Part shown: positions 8,809-17,204 of the stretch, piece after piece
Position numbering within the stretch: position 1 is the first letter of the stretch
How the letters are laid out: each line of letters begins with the position of its first letter
Assembly (NCBI GenBank): GCA_934394815.1
Contig: CAKRRD010000014.1
Coordinates: 1-59,220 of the forward strand
From: an uncultured Acetatifactor sp.
Lineage (GTDB): Bacteria > Bacillota > Clostridia > Lachnospirales > Lachnospiraceae
Direction of reading: 5' to 3'
DNA: 59,220 nt
The notes under the pieces: generated by a model
What the model saw: the letters and a program-made list of their open reading frames with translations, nothing else
Told to the model about the DNA's origin: nothing
Databases searched by the model: none
Translations under genes and position numbers: made by a program

Positions 8809-9975
8809 ATGGAAATCAGAGAACTGGTAGAACAGGAATACGAGGCAGCGGTAGAGAGGAGACATTATATTCACAGACACCCGGAATTGTCGTTTCAGGA
8901 ATATAAGACGACGGACTATATTCAGAAACTTATGGAGGAATGGGGAATCCCTTATGAACGATTACAGTCCGGGACTGGTCTGGCAGCATGGCTGACCGGT
9001 GAAGAACAGGGAAAAACCATTGCATTCCGTGCGGATATTGATGCACTTCCTATTGTAGAGGATACAGGACTTCCGTTTGCATCGGAGAACGAGGGCGTCA
9101 TGCACGGCTGCGGACATGATATGCATACTGCCAATCTCCTGGGATTTGCCCATATTCTGTCCACGCACAGGGAACTGGTAAAGGGAAAGGTGAAGTTTCT
9201 GTTCCAACCTGCAGAGGAACTGTTCCCGGGAGGGTCCAGAAGCATTATCGGGGAAGGTTATCTTGACGATGTGGATGCGATTTACGGACTGCATGTGCGT
9301 CCCGGAATGCTTTACAACGAGGTATCGGCAGGCAAGGGGGGCATTTATGCCGGCTCCACCGTATATAAGATCAGGATCAAAGGAAAAGGAGGGCATGGAT
9401 CGGCACCCTCTACGGCGGTGGATCCGATTGTGGCGGCAGCCGGTGTGGTGAATGCATTACAGACAATTGTCAGCAGGAATGTGAATCCTCTGGATGCACT
9501 GGTAGTCAGTACCTGCATTATCCGGAGTGGCAGTAAGGGAAATATTATTCCGGAGGATGCCTATCTGGAAGGACAGTTCCGATGCTATAAGGAGGAAGTG
9601 AAGGATCTGGCAATAAAGCGCATCCGCCAGATTGCAGAGAGCATCAGTGAAGGATACGGATGCAGCGCGGAGGTCACTTTCGAAGAGGGATATGCACCGG
9701 TAACAAACCATGATGAAAATGTGGATGTGATTACTGCCGCAATTCAGAAAATAGGAGATATCAGAATGAACGAACAGCCACCGCAGCTGGGCGGAGAGGA
9801 TTTTGGATATTATCTTCGTAAAACTTCCGGAGCATTTTTCAATATCGGTCTGCAGAGTTCCGGAGAACAGGAAGTGGTATCCCTGCATAATGCACACATT
9901 CTGATGGATGATCGTGCACTTCGTACCGGCATGGAAGCTTTTTTGGGAATCTATTTCGAAGAATGCGGGAGATAA
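8809..9975 (+). CDS. M20D amidohydrolase (N-acyl-amino acid/hippurate hydrolase type)
   Basis: A protein of 388 residues with the M20D hallmarks HRHPELSFQE near the N-terminus, FRADIDALPI, GCGHDMHTANLLG (metal Cys and His residues), QPAEE, and GKGGHGSAP in the dimerisation domain. Close relatives cleave N-acyl-L-amino acids, hippurate, indole-acetyl conjugates or N-acetyl-diaminopimelate. It lies 27 bp after the interrupted M20 gene and closes the operon that begins with the nitroreductase fusion. Its likely job is to release a free amino acid from an N-acylated form for the neighbouring transaminase and dehydrogenase (inference). Confidence 0.9.
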   Translation: MEIRELVEQEYEAAVERRHYIHRHPELSFQEYKTTDYIQKLMEEWGIPYERLQSGTGLAAWLTGEEQGKTIAFRADIDALPIVEDTGLPFASENEGVMHGCGHDMHTANLLGFAHILSTHRELVKGKVKFLFQPAEELFPGGSRSIIGEGYLDDVDAIYGLHVRPGMLYNEVSAGKGGIYAGSTVYKIRIKGKGGHGSAPSTAVDPIVAAAGVVNALQTIVSRNVNPLDALVVSTCIIRSGSKGNIIPEDAYLEGQFRCYKEEVKDLAIKRIRQIAESISEGYGCSAEVTFEEGYAPVTNHDENVDVITAAIQKIGDIRMNEQPPQLGGEDFGYYLRKTSGAFFNIGLQSSGEQEVVSLHNAHILMDDRALRTGMEAFLGIYFEECGR

Positions 9976-9997
9976 TTCTCAGTTTCAAATTGGAAAT

Positions 9998-10057
9998 TAT
10001 CAATATTTGATAGAAAGTGAAAAAAATTATTGACAAACAATAAAATAAGGCTATAAT
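9998..10057 (+). promoter_or_regulatory. Promoter A with TATC-N7-GATA operator
   Basis: The box TATCAATATTTGATA (9998-10012) has perfect 6-bp arms around TAT. Seventeen bp downstream is a strong promoter, TTGACA (10030-10035), N16, TATAAT (10052-10057). This puts the box centre near -61, the classic position for an activator that contacts RNA polymerase alpha. The same box and spacing recur at promoters B and D. Confidence 0.75.
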
Positions 10058-10079
10058 AGTCATCATAAATAATAAATTT

Positions 10080-10116
10080 GACGAAGAGGTCAGGAGAAAT
10101 TCTCCTGACCTTTTTT
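10080..10116 (+). promoter_or_regulatory. Leader A: hexaloop hairpin overlapping an intrinsic terminator
   Basis: GAC-GAAGAG-GTC (10080-10091) can form a hairpin with a 6-nt loop. It overlaps the 5' arm of a perfect 10-bp terminator stem (10087-10096 with 10102-10111) followed by six T. The two structures exclude each other, as in antitermination. The hairpin begins only about 15-20 nt after the predicted transcription start, too little for a metabolite riboswitch. Confidence 0.72.
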
Positions 10117-10144
10117 GCGTATGAGAAAAAGGAGTGCGGATAAT

Positions 10145-10927
10145 ATGAGTCGAAAAAATGGTATCAAAAGAGCAAATGAAAATTATGATCCTGCAAAGGA
10201 GCCGATCCTTGCGGCAGTTGATATCCGCAAGTCCTTTAAGGATCTGGAAGTATTGAAAGGTGTAGATCTGTATGTGAAACAGGGAGAGGTCGTAGTTATC
10301 ATCGGACCTTCCGGTTCCGGAAAAAGTACCATGCTGCGCTGCCTGAACCAGCTGGAGAAGTGCAACAAGGGAGAAATCTATTATAAAGGTGTGCCGGTAT
10401 CGGACAAAGATGTGAAGATCAGTGATCTGAGAGCACATGTGGGAATGGTATTCCAGCACTTTAACCTGTTCCCGCATCTGACGGTAATGGAAAACATCAT
10501 TATGGCTCCCATGCGGGTGAAAAATATGAAGCGTGAGGATGCGGAGAAGCTTGCGGAGGAACTGCTTGCCAAGGTGGGACTGCTGGATAAAAGAGATGAA
10601 TATCCCACCAGACTTTCCGGAGGACAGAAGCAGAGAATTGCTATCGCCAGAGCACTTGCCATGAGCCCGGATGTGATGCTGTTTGATGAACCGACTTCCG
10701 CACTGGATCCGGAGATGGTGGGAGAAGTGCTTCAGGTTATGAAGGATATGGCAGAAACCGGTATGACTATGGTGATTGTGACACATGAGATGGGATTTGC
10801 CAAAGAGGTGGCATCCAGAGTGGTATTTATGGATGGCGGTGGAATCCTGGCACAGGGTACTCCGGAACAGTTGTTTACCGAATGCGATAATGACCGTGTA
10901 AAGAATTTCCTGAACAGTGTTTTGTAG
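10145..10927 (+). CDS. Polar amino acid ABC transporter ATP-binding protein
   Basis: An ATPase subunit of 260 residues in the GlnQ/ArtP class: Walker [11 protein letters not shown]-loop [13 protein letters not shown], signature LSGGQKQR, Walker [13 protein letters not shown], and the switch His in VTHEMGFA. The ATG at 10145 has an AAGGAG site 10 nt upstream. It energises import of an amino acid-like solute. The operon continues with one permease but no solute-binding protein. Two orphan binding proteins under a matching promoter at 28.9-30.8 kb are the best candidates for its missing partner. Confidence 0.95.
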   Translation: MSRKNGIKRANENYDPAKEPILAAVDIRKSFKDLEVLKGVDLYVKQGEVVVIIGPSGSGKSTMLRCLNQLEKCNKGEIYYKGVPVSDKDVKISDLRAHVGMVFQHFNLFPHLTVMENIIMAPMRVKNMKREDAEKLAEELLAKVGLLDKRDEYPTRLSGGQKQRIAIARALAMSPDVMLFDEPTSALDPEMVGEVLQVMKDMAETGMTMVIVTHEMGFAKEVASRVVFMDGGGILAQGTPEQLFTECDNDRVKNFLNSVL

Positions 10928-10962
10928 AGAACGGACAACTTAAGAGAGGAAAGGTGAAGAAA

Positions 10963-11661
10963 ATGAATAAAACAATAGAATTAATGATCCAATATAAAAA
11001 ACTGTTATGGAGCGGTATTGAGATTACGCTGGTGATTTCGCTGGCCGCAATTTTACTGGGTCTGGTGCTTGGCATTCTGTTGGCGATCATGAAGATCGGC
11101 CGCTTCAAATTATTGAATAAGATCGCATCTGTCTATGTAGAAGTCATGCGAGGTATTCCGGTCATGGTTATTTTGTGTATGTCCTACTATGGAACAGCAC
11201 TTCTGGGAATCCGGTATCCCAGTATTCCTATGTTTGGAGGTGCCTGTACTTCGGATCGTCTGATCGCCGCAGTGATCGGCCTGGCACTGAACGCAGCAGC
11301 CCAGATCTGCGAGATCGTCCGCGGCGGTATCCAGTCCATTGATTTTGGACAGACGGAAGCGGCACTTTCCCTTGGCATGAGCGGAAAGGATACGATGTTC
11401 AAAGTCGTACTTCCCCAGGCAGTCATCAACATTATTCCTTCGCTGGGAAATGACTTTGTTAACATGATCAAGACATCCTCCAATGTTACCATTATCGGTC
11501 TGGCAGATCTGATGTATGTGTCCAATCTGATCCGGGGCCAGAGCTATCGGCCGTTTGCCCCTTTCGTGATTGTCGGTGCCATCTACTTTGTCATGACATA
11601 CAGTATGTCGTTCCTGGTAAAGAGATATGAGAAGCATATTACCAAGAGCAGACAGAGATAG
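10963..11661 (+). CDS. Polar amino acid ABC transporter permease
   Basis: A PAAT-family inner-membrane permease of 232 residues with about five hydrophobic segments. It has the EAA-loop signature (QTEAALSLGMSGKDTMFKVVLPQAV) that docks on the ATPase, and the family segment EVMRGIPVMV. The ATG at 10963 is preferred over an upstream GTG that lies within the ribosome site. It lies 35 bp after the ATPase and 14 bp before the ammonium transporter. A single permease gene implies a homodimeric channel. Confidence 0.94.
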   Translation: MNKTIELMIQYKKLLWSGIEITLVISLAAILLGLVLGILLAIMKIGRFKLLNKIASVYVEVMRGIPVMVILCMSYYGTALLGIRYPSIPMFGGACTSDRLIAAVIGLALNAAAQICEIVRGGIQSIDFGQTEAALSLGMSGKDTMFKVVLPQAVINIIPSLGNDFVNMIKTSSNVTIIGLADLMYVSNLIRGQSYRPFAPFVIVGAIYFVMTYSMSFLVKRYEKHITKSRQR

Positions 11662-11675
11662 GGGAGGTGACAGGA

Positions 11676-13472
11676 ATGAATATTAATGTGGTAAATACCG
11701 TATTCCTGTTTGCTGCCACAGCTATGATCTTTTTCATGCAGGCAGGATTTGCAATGCTGGAGACCGGGTTTACCCGGGCAAAAAATACCGGCAACATCAT
11801 TATGAAGAATGTCATTGATTTTGCCATCGGAAGTGTAGCCTTTACTCTGGTCGGCTTTGGACTGATGTATGGAAACGGACTTCCGGTCATCGGTGATATA
11901 GCGGGAATAGCCAGTGCCAAAAATTATGGAACGGCAATGCTGCCGGAGGGAGTACCGTTTTTCCTGTTCGTCATTTTCCAGACGGTGTTTGCGGGAACCG
12001 CAGCAACCATTGTCTCAGGAGGTATGGCGGAACGTACCAAATTTTCCGCATATTGCATTATTTCACTGGTGCTCAGCCTGTTTGTCTATCCCATAGAAGC
12101 AAGATGGGTATGGAGTGACCAGGGATGGCTGCACATGTTAGGGTTCCATGATTTCTCCGGCGGCACGGTGGTGCATTTGTGTGGCGGCCTCACCGCATTG
12201 CTGGGAGCCTGGTTCTTAGGACCCCGGATCGGAAAATATGATAAGGAAGGAAAACCCAGAGCAATTCAGGGACACAATATTGCAATAGCAGCACTGGGAC
12301 TGTTCATTCTCTGGTTTGGATGGTTTGGATTTACCGGAGGCATGGTACAGAATCTGACAGCGGATTCTGCAGAAGTTCTGGGAAAAGTACTGGTGAATGT
12401 GAACCTTTCTGCAGCCACCTGTGTCTGTACGGTTGTGCTTACGACCTGGATCAAATATGGCAAGTCCGATGTTCCTTTGTCGCTGAATGGCATCCTGATG
12501 GGACTGGTGGTCATCACCCCTGCCGCAGATACAGTATCCGCGGGATCCGCAATGTTAATGGCAGTTCTGGCGGGTATTGTCATGGTGTTCGGTGTGGAAT
12601 TTGTAGATGAAGTACTGAAGATCGATGATCCGGTCGGTGCATTTACGATTCACGGAATCGGTGGTGCCATGGGAACGCTGCTGGTTGGATTTTTCTCAGA
12701 TGGAACCGGAACAGACGGCCACAGGGGACTTTTACTGGGAGGCGGCCTGCGGGTACTGGGAATCCAGTTATTGGGAGTCATTGCCGTCGCAGTCTGGGTT
12801 GGCGGTGTGATGTATCTGGTATTTAAGGCAGTGAAAAAGAGTAACGGACTTCGGGTGGAGCCGGAAGATGAACTCATCGGCCTGGATGAATCCGAACATG
12901 CACTGGGTAGTGCTTATCCGAACTTTACATTGTTGCCGGACGCAACAGAATATTTCTATATCGGTGATAAAGTAAAGCAGATTGAACTGACCTCCAGAGA
13001 CGAGATTCCGGAAGATAAGAAGACAGAGAAACCTGCCGGAACAGAAGAGACAGTTCCGGCAGGAGTGGAGAATAAAAAGGGACTGAAACTGACGCAGGTA
13101 ACTGTCATCTGCAATCAGGCAAAGCTGGAGGCATTAAAGGAAGGTCTGAATCAGATCGGTATTACCGGTATCACCATTACCAATGTCATGGGCTGTGGTG
13201 TGCAGAAGGGACGCAACAAATATTTCCGTGGTATTCCGGTGGGAATGCAGCTACTGCCGAAGGTTCGTGTGGATGTTGTGGTATCGAAAGTGTCGGTGGC
13301 AAGAATTGTTGACGTAACCAGAAAAATACTCTACACTGGAAATATCGGTGACGGCAAGATCTTTGTTTACGATGTAGAAAATGTTATTAAAGTAAGAACC
13401 GGTGAAGAAGGATATGCTGCCCTGCAGTACAGCGACGTCATCTGGGATGAAAAAAATCCGGACAAATCATGA
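11676..13472 (+). CDS. Ammonium transporter fused to a C-terminal PII domain
   Basis: A protein of 598 residues. Residues 1-400 are an Amt channel with the pore histidines in GTVVHLCGG and FTIHGIGGAMG. After a charged linker (about 400-470) comes a PII signal-transduction domain (about 475-590) with LPKVRVDVVV and TGNIGDGKIFVYDVENVIKVRTGEEG. The T-loop reads KYFRGIPVGMQ: the tyrosine equivalent to Tyr51, which is uridylylated in enterobacteria, is replaced. Gating would therefore depend on ADP/ATP/2-oxoglutarate binding, not uridylylation (inference). In this operon it should recover ammonium lost during ureide breakdown. The ATG follows GGGGAGGTGA. Confidence 0.92.
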   Translation: MNINVVNTVFLFAATAMIFFMQAGFAMLETGFTRAKNTGNIIMKNVIDFAIGSVAFTLVGFGLMYGNGLPVIGDIAGIASAKNYGTAMLPEGVPFFLFVIFQTVFAGTAATIVSGGMAERTKFSAYCIISLVLSLFVYPIEARWVWSDQGWLHMLGFHDFSGGTVVHLCGGLTALLGAWFLGPRIGKYDKEGKPRAIQGHNIAIAALGLFILWFGWFGFTGGMVQNLTADSAEVLGKVLVNVNLSAATCVCTVVLTTWIKYGKSDVPLSLNGILMGLVVITPAADTVSAGSAMLMAVLAGIVMVFGVEFVDEVLKIDDPVGAFTIHGIGGAMGTLLVGFFSDGTGTDGHRGLLLGGGLRVLGIQLLGVIAVAVWVGGVMYLVFKAVKKSNGLRVEPEDELIGLDESEHALGSAYPNFTLLPDATEYFYIGDKVKQIELTSRDEIPEDKKTEKPAGTEETVPAGVENKKGLKLTQVTVICNQAKLEALKEGLNQIGITGITITNVMGCGVQKGRNKYFRGIPVGMQLLPKVRVDVVVSKVSVARIVDVTRKILYTGNIGDGKIFVYDVENVIKVRTGEEGYAALQYSDVIWDEKNPDKS

Positions 13473-13506
13473 CGAGAACAGAGTGTAAAGAGGAAGGAAA
13501 AGCAAC

Positions 13507-14244
13507 GTGGCGGAATTACAGACATTAGCGAAGGCATTAGATATTTTGTTATTGCTGGGGGAAGAGAAAAACGGTCTGTCGGTAGAGGGAATCGCCGGCA
13601 GACTGGAGATCCCGGAAAGCACAACGTATCGTCTGCTGCAGACTCTGGAAAAAAAGGGATTTGTGGAACGGGAGAACCGAGGCAGTCTGGTGTTGGGCTA
13701 CAGTATTTTAAACCTTGCAAGAGATACTTATGAGAAAATTGACAGACAGTTGGGACTGGCAGCATCCGCTGCCATGGAGCAGCTGACGGAGGAACTCTGT
13801 GAGACCAGCCTTTTGTCAGTACGCAGCAGCATCTATTCCACAGCGCTGCTCAGTATTCCCTGCAGGGAAAGAATTCGTTTTGTGGCAGATGAGAAACGGC
13901 TGATGCCGATCCACCTGGGGGCCTCCGGAAGAGCAATCCTTGCCTATGAGAGTGATAAGATATATCAACAGGTGCTTTCGAATCTAAAAGAAAAGGAAGA
14001 ACAGAAAATCCTGGAAGAGCGTATCTGCTTTACCAGAAAACACGGTTATGCAATTTCCCGGTCAGAATTTGACGAGGGTTCTCTCGGTATTGCAGTTCCG
14101 GTATATGATCTCAGCGGAAGAGTCTGTGCCAGCCTTGGTATTATAGGACCGGAATACCGGATCAGGGAAGCGGAGATTGAGAGCCGTATTGTTCCAAGAC
14201 TTCATGAGGCCAGCAAAGCAATCACGCAACAGCTTACAAATTAA
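13507..14244 (+). CDS. IclR-family transcriptional regulator
   Basis: A protein of 245 residues with a GTG start preceded by GGAAGG. The N-terminal winged helix (about 1-65) contains LAKALDILLLL and IPESTTYRLLQTLEKKGF. The C-terminal IclR effector domain contains HLGASGRAILAY and SLGIAVPVYD. IclR proteins bind short palindromes as dimers and often control ring-opening or carboxylate catabolism. It is the last gene of unit A and abuts promoter B, whose TATC-N7-GATA box lies 7 bp after its stop codon. It is the leading candidate for the factor that reads this box throughout the locus (inference). Confidence 0.92.
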   Translation: MAELQTLAKALDILLLLGEEKNGLSVEGIAGRLEIPESTTYRLLQTLEKKGFVERENRGSLVLGYSILNLARDTYEKIDRQLGLAASAAMEQLTEELCETSLLSVRSSIYSTALLSIPCRERIRFVADEKRLMPIHLGASGRAILAYESDKIYQQVLSNLKEKEEQKILEERICFTRKHGYAISRSEFDEGSLGIAVPVYDLSGRVCASLGIIGPEYRIREAEIESRIVPRLHEASKAITQQLTN

Positions 14245-14251
14245 TCATAAT

Positions 14252-14312
14252 TATCGCATTATGATAATAAAATCAAAAATATTATTGACAAATAGAAAAA
14301 AGGTGTTAAACT
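14252..14312 (+). promoter_or_regulatory. Promoter B with TATC-N7-GATA operator
   Basis: The box is TATC-GCATTAT-GATA (14252-14266). It lies inside a larger perfect 8-bp inverted repeat, ATCATAAT-N6-ATTATGAT (14244-14265). TTGACA (14285-14290) follows 18 bp downstream, with a weaker -10 TAAACT (14307-14312) after N16. The poor -10 fits dependence on an activator. Confidence 0.72.
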
Positions 14313-14353
14313 GGAATCAAACAAAAGAAATACAGTACAAATAAGTATTCACA

Positions 14354-14391
14354 GACGATGGAGTCAGGGAGGAATCCCCGGCTCCTTTTTT
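14354..14391 (+). promoter_or_regulatory. Leader B: hexaloop hairpin overlapping an intrinsic terminator
   Basis: GAC-GATGGA-GTC (14354-14365) overlaps the 5' arm of a terminator stem (14360-14369 with 14376-14385, one A-C mismatch, one wobble) followed by six T. It matches leader A in order and spacing. Confidence 0.7.
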
Positions 14392-14457
14392 GTGTACATT
14401 ATCAAGCTTTTCAGCGGGATGGTGTACAAGGTATACAAACCGGGAGAGGAGAATGTT

Positions 14458-15090
14458 ATGAGAATTTTAGTGATCAATCCAAACAGTGACGAGCATACCG
14501 ATGAGGTAATGAGACAGAAAGCAGCGGCTTTTGTAAAAGGAGAAATCGAAGTGGATGTAAAGCATGCTTCCAAGGCTCCAAAACTGGTGGGCGCCGGATA
14601 TGACCAATATCTGGGAGCGGAGGAAATGGTCCGCTATGTACAGGAAGGGGACGAATATGATGCTTTTATCGTAGCCTGTCATGGAGATCCTAATCTGGAT
14701 ATCCTGAAATCCATTACAGACAAGCCGGTCGTGGGGATTGCACAGGCATCCATGAAGGTGGCATCCATGCTGGGAAATACCTTCGCAGTCATTTCTCCTT
14801 CGCTGGATTCGTATTCCCCTAAGGTGGCGCTGGCAAGAAAATATCATTGTAATGATCTGTTCGTGGGATGCAAGATTGCAAAGAGTAATGAGACCGAAGA
14901 TATTATTGCGGCGGCCAGAGAAGCAAAAGAGGATTATAACGTGGACTGTATTGTCCTGGGATGTGCCAATTATGTACTGGCAGATAGAGAAGCGGAAAAA
15001 GAACTTGGAATTCCGGTGATAGATGGTCTGGCATGTGCATTGTTTATGGCAGAAGGACTGGCAAAATATAAAAAATACAAGGAAGCATAA
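14458..15090 (+). CDS. Asp/Glu/hydantoin racemase family protein
   Basis: A protein of 210 residues, opening with MRILVINPNSDEHT, the family start signature. Both catalytic cysteines are present: ACHGDPNLD (about residue 77) and VLGCANY (about 175). The family includes hydantoin racemase HyuE and allantoin racemase, which interconvert enantiomers of 5-substituted hydantoins so that a stereospecific hydrolase can use both. As first gene of a unit with a cyclic amidohydrolase and an N-carbamoyl-type hydrolase, a hydantoin or ureide racemase role is strongly suggested. The ATG at 14458 follows GGAGAGGAG. An aspartate or glutamate racemase role cannot be excluded. Confidence 0.85.
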   Translation: MRILVINPNSDEHTDEVMRQKAAAFVKGEIEVDVKHASKAPKLVGAGYDQYLGAEEMVRYVQEGDEYDAFIVACHGDPNLDILKSITDKPVVGIAQASMKVASMLGNTFAVISPSLDSYSPKVALARKYHCNDLFVGCKIAKSNETEDIIAAAREAKEDYNVDCIVLGCANYVLADREAEKELGIPVIDGLACALFMAEGLAKYKKYKEA

Positions 15091-15105
15091 AAGTAGGTGA
15101 AAGAG

Positions 15106-16785
15106 ATGAACACAGCAGAGGTTTTGGTAAAATGCCTGGAAAATGAAGGCGTGGAATATATTTTCGGAATCCCCGGAGAAGAAAATCTGGATGTTATGAA
15201 TGCACTGGTAGATTCCAAAATCCGTTTTATTACCGTTCGACATGAACAGGGAGCTGCGTTTATGGCAGATGTATATGGAAGACTTACCGGAAAAGCGGGA
15301 GTCTGTATGTCTACGCTGGGTCCCGGAGCGACCAACCTGGTGACCGGAGTAGCGGATGCCAATTCTGACGGGGCCCCTTTAGTGGCTATTACGGGCCAGG
15401 TAGGCACAGAACGGATGCACCTGACTTCCCATCAGTATCTGGATCTTGTCAATATGTTCTCACCTATCACCAAGAGAAGCAAACAGATCGTCAAACCGGA
15501 TACAGTCAATGAAATTGTCAGAATTGCATTCAAGTATGCGGAAAGTGAAAAACCGGGAGCCTGCCACATTGATCTGCCCTGTGATATTGCCGGAATGAAG
15601 ATTGAAGACGGTCCGGGACAACAACCTTTGCATCATCACCAGGCAAATATCGAAATGGCGGATATTGCAAGTCTGGAAGCGGCGGCCGGAGCCATTTTTC
15701 AGGCCAAACGTCCGATTATGCTGGTCGGTCATTCGGCAGTGCGTAACAGAGCAGCAAGAGCTATTACGGAATTTGCAGAGAATCTGAAGATTCCGGTGAT
15801 CAACACCATGATGGCAAAAGGAGTGCTTTCCTACGAACATCCTTATTCCCTGTGGACCATCGGAATCCCGCAGGAAGATTATGTGGATATTGCATTGGAA
15901 CAGGCAGATCTGGTAATTGCCGTAGGATACGATATTGTGGAGTATGCTCCAAGAAAATGGAATGCCGGTAACCGGCACAGGATCCTGCATATTGATACGA
16001 GAGCCAGCCACATCAATAAGCTGTATCAGCCGGAGATCGAGGTCATCGGTGACATTTCCTATTCCCTGCGCCAGATCGCCCTTCGCTGCAGCCGGACGAT
16101 AGAGCCGAAGTGGGCGCTGGATATCAAAAAGAAGATGGTGGAGGAATATGAAAGCTATAAAGATGACAGGAGCTTTCCGCTGAAACCGCAGAAAATTCTC
16201 TATGATATCCGGAAAGTCCTGGGAAAAGATGACATTCTCGTATCCGATGTCGGTGCCCACAAGATGTGGATTGCCAGACATTATCATTGTTATGAACCGA
16301 ATACCTGTATCATTTCCAATGGATTTGCAACCATGGGAATTGCGGTTCCCGGCGCGATCTCAGCGAAACTGATCAATCCGGAGAAAAAAGTACTGGCGGT
16401 GACAGGAGACGGAGGCTTTATGATGAACTGCCAGGAGTTTGAAACGGCACTCAGAGAGAGAATTCCTTTTGTGACACTGATCTTTAACGACAGCAGCTAT
16501 GGACTGATCAAATGGAAACAGCAGGACCGGTTCGGCAAGAGCTGTTATGTGGACTTTACCAATCCGGATTTTGTAAAATTTGCCGAGAGCATGCATGCCA
16601 TTGGCTACCGGATCGAGTCGCCGGAGGAGTTGATCCCTACATTAAACAAGGCATTCGAACAGAAGGTTCCGGTCATTATTGACTGCCCGGTAGACTATGG
16701 AGAGAATACCAAACTGACACAGCATCTGAAAGATATCTGTGCAAAGCTCAGAGGACAGACTGGATGCGTGAAATCGGAAAAGTGA
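15106..16785 (+). CDS. TPP-dependent enzyme, acetolactate synthase-like
   Basis: A three-domain thiamine-diphosphate enzyme of 559 residues. The N-terminal Pyr domain has FGIPGEENLD and catalytic Glu47 in RHEQGAAFMAD. The C-terminal PP domain has the GDGGFMMN...FND cofactor motif. It most resembles catabolic acetolactate synthases that join two pyruvates. Glyoxylate carboligase, expected in classical allantoin use, lacks this Glu, so that role is unlikely. No regulatory small subunit is present. It may instead act on a 2-oxo acid made by the downstream aminotransferase (inference). The ATG at 15106 is chosen over an upstream GTG inside the ribosome site. Confidence 0.85.
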   Translation: MNTAEVLVKCLENEGVEYIFGIPGEENLDVMNALVDSKIRFITVRHEQGAAFMADVYGRLTGKAGVCMSTLGPGATNLVTGVADANSDGAPLVAITGQVGTERMHLTSHQYLDLVNMFSPITKRSKQIVKPDTVNEIVRIAFKYAESEKPGACHIDLPCDIAGMKIEDGPGQQPLHHHQANIEMADIASLEAAAGAIFQAKRPIMLVGHSAVRNRAARAITEFAENLKIPVINTMMAKGVLSYEHPYSLWTIGIPQEDYVDIALEQADLVIAVGYDIVEYAPRKWNAGNRHRILHIDTRASHINKLYQPEIEVIGDISYSLRQIALRCSRTIEPKWALDIKKKMVEEYESYKDDRSFPLKPQKILYDIRKVLGKDDILVSDVGAHKMWIARHYHCYEPNTCIISNGFATMGIAVPGAISAKLINPEKKVLAVTGDGGFMMNCQEFETALRERIPFVTLIFNDSSYGLIKWKQQDRFGKSCYVDFTNPDFVKFAESMHAIGYRIESPEELIPTLNKAFEQKVPVIIDCPVDYGENTKLTQHLKDICAKLRGQTGCVKSEK

Positions 16786-16792
16786 GGCAGCT

Positions 16793-17200
16793 ATGGCAGT
16801 AGAAAACAGTGTAGTATTTTTACCGGTACGGGATATTGAAAAGACAACGCAGTTTTACCGGGATGTGATCGGATTCCCGGTAGTACAGACACAATCGGAG
16901 GGCATCTGCCGGATCTTTGACACGGGATATGGATACTTCGGATTTTGCCAGTATCCGGATCACAGGCCGCCTTTAAACGGGCCGTTGGGGGTGTGCCTTT
17001 CGCTGAATTGTCATGATATGGAGGATGTAGACCGGAAGTATCGGGAGATTACGGAAAAAGGATGTCAGACGGATTGTGCACCAAAGCGGATGGAAAATTT
17101 CCCGGTTTACGGTTTTTTCATGAAAGACCCGGATGCATATAAGCTGGAATTCCAATATGTTCTCCTGCCGGAACAACAGCTTATGGGAGGAAGGAAGTGA
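16793..17200 (+). CDS. VOC (glyoxalase/bleomycin-resistance fold) protein
   Basis: A protein of 135 residues with the paired beta-alpha-beta-beta-beta modules of the VOC superfamily: FLPVRDIEKTTQFYRDVIGFPVV at the start and DPDAYKLEFQ, with a metal-type Glu, at the end. Members isomerise, open or cleave small metabolites using a divalent metal. Eight bp separate it from the TPP gene and four from the next. It may be an epimerase or lyase for the ureide skeleton. No specific reaction can be assigned. Confidence 0.8.
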   Translation: MAVENSVVFLPVRDIEKTTQFYRDVIGFPVVQTQSEGICRIFDTGYGYFGFCQYPDHRPPLNGPLGVCLSLNCHDMEDVDRKYREITEKGCQTDCAPKRMENFPVYGFFMKDPDAYKLEFQYVLLPEQQLMGGRK

Positions 17201-17204
17201 GCAT

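Noticed and set aside
15106..16785. Glyoxylate carboligase
   Set aside because: The enzyme retains the conserved cofactor-activating Glu47, which glyoxylate carboligase lacks.
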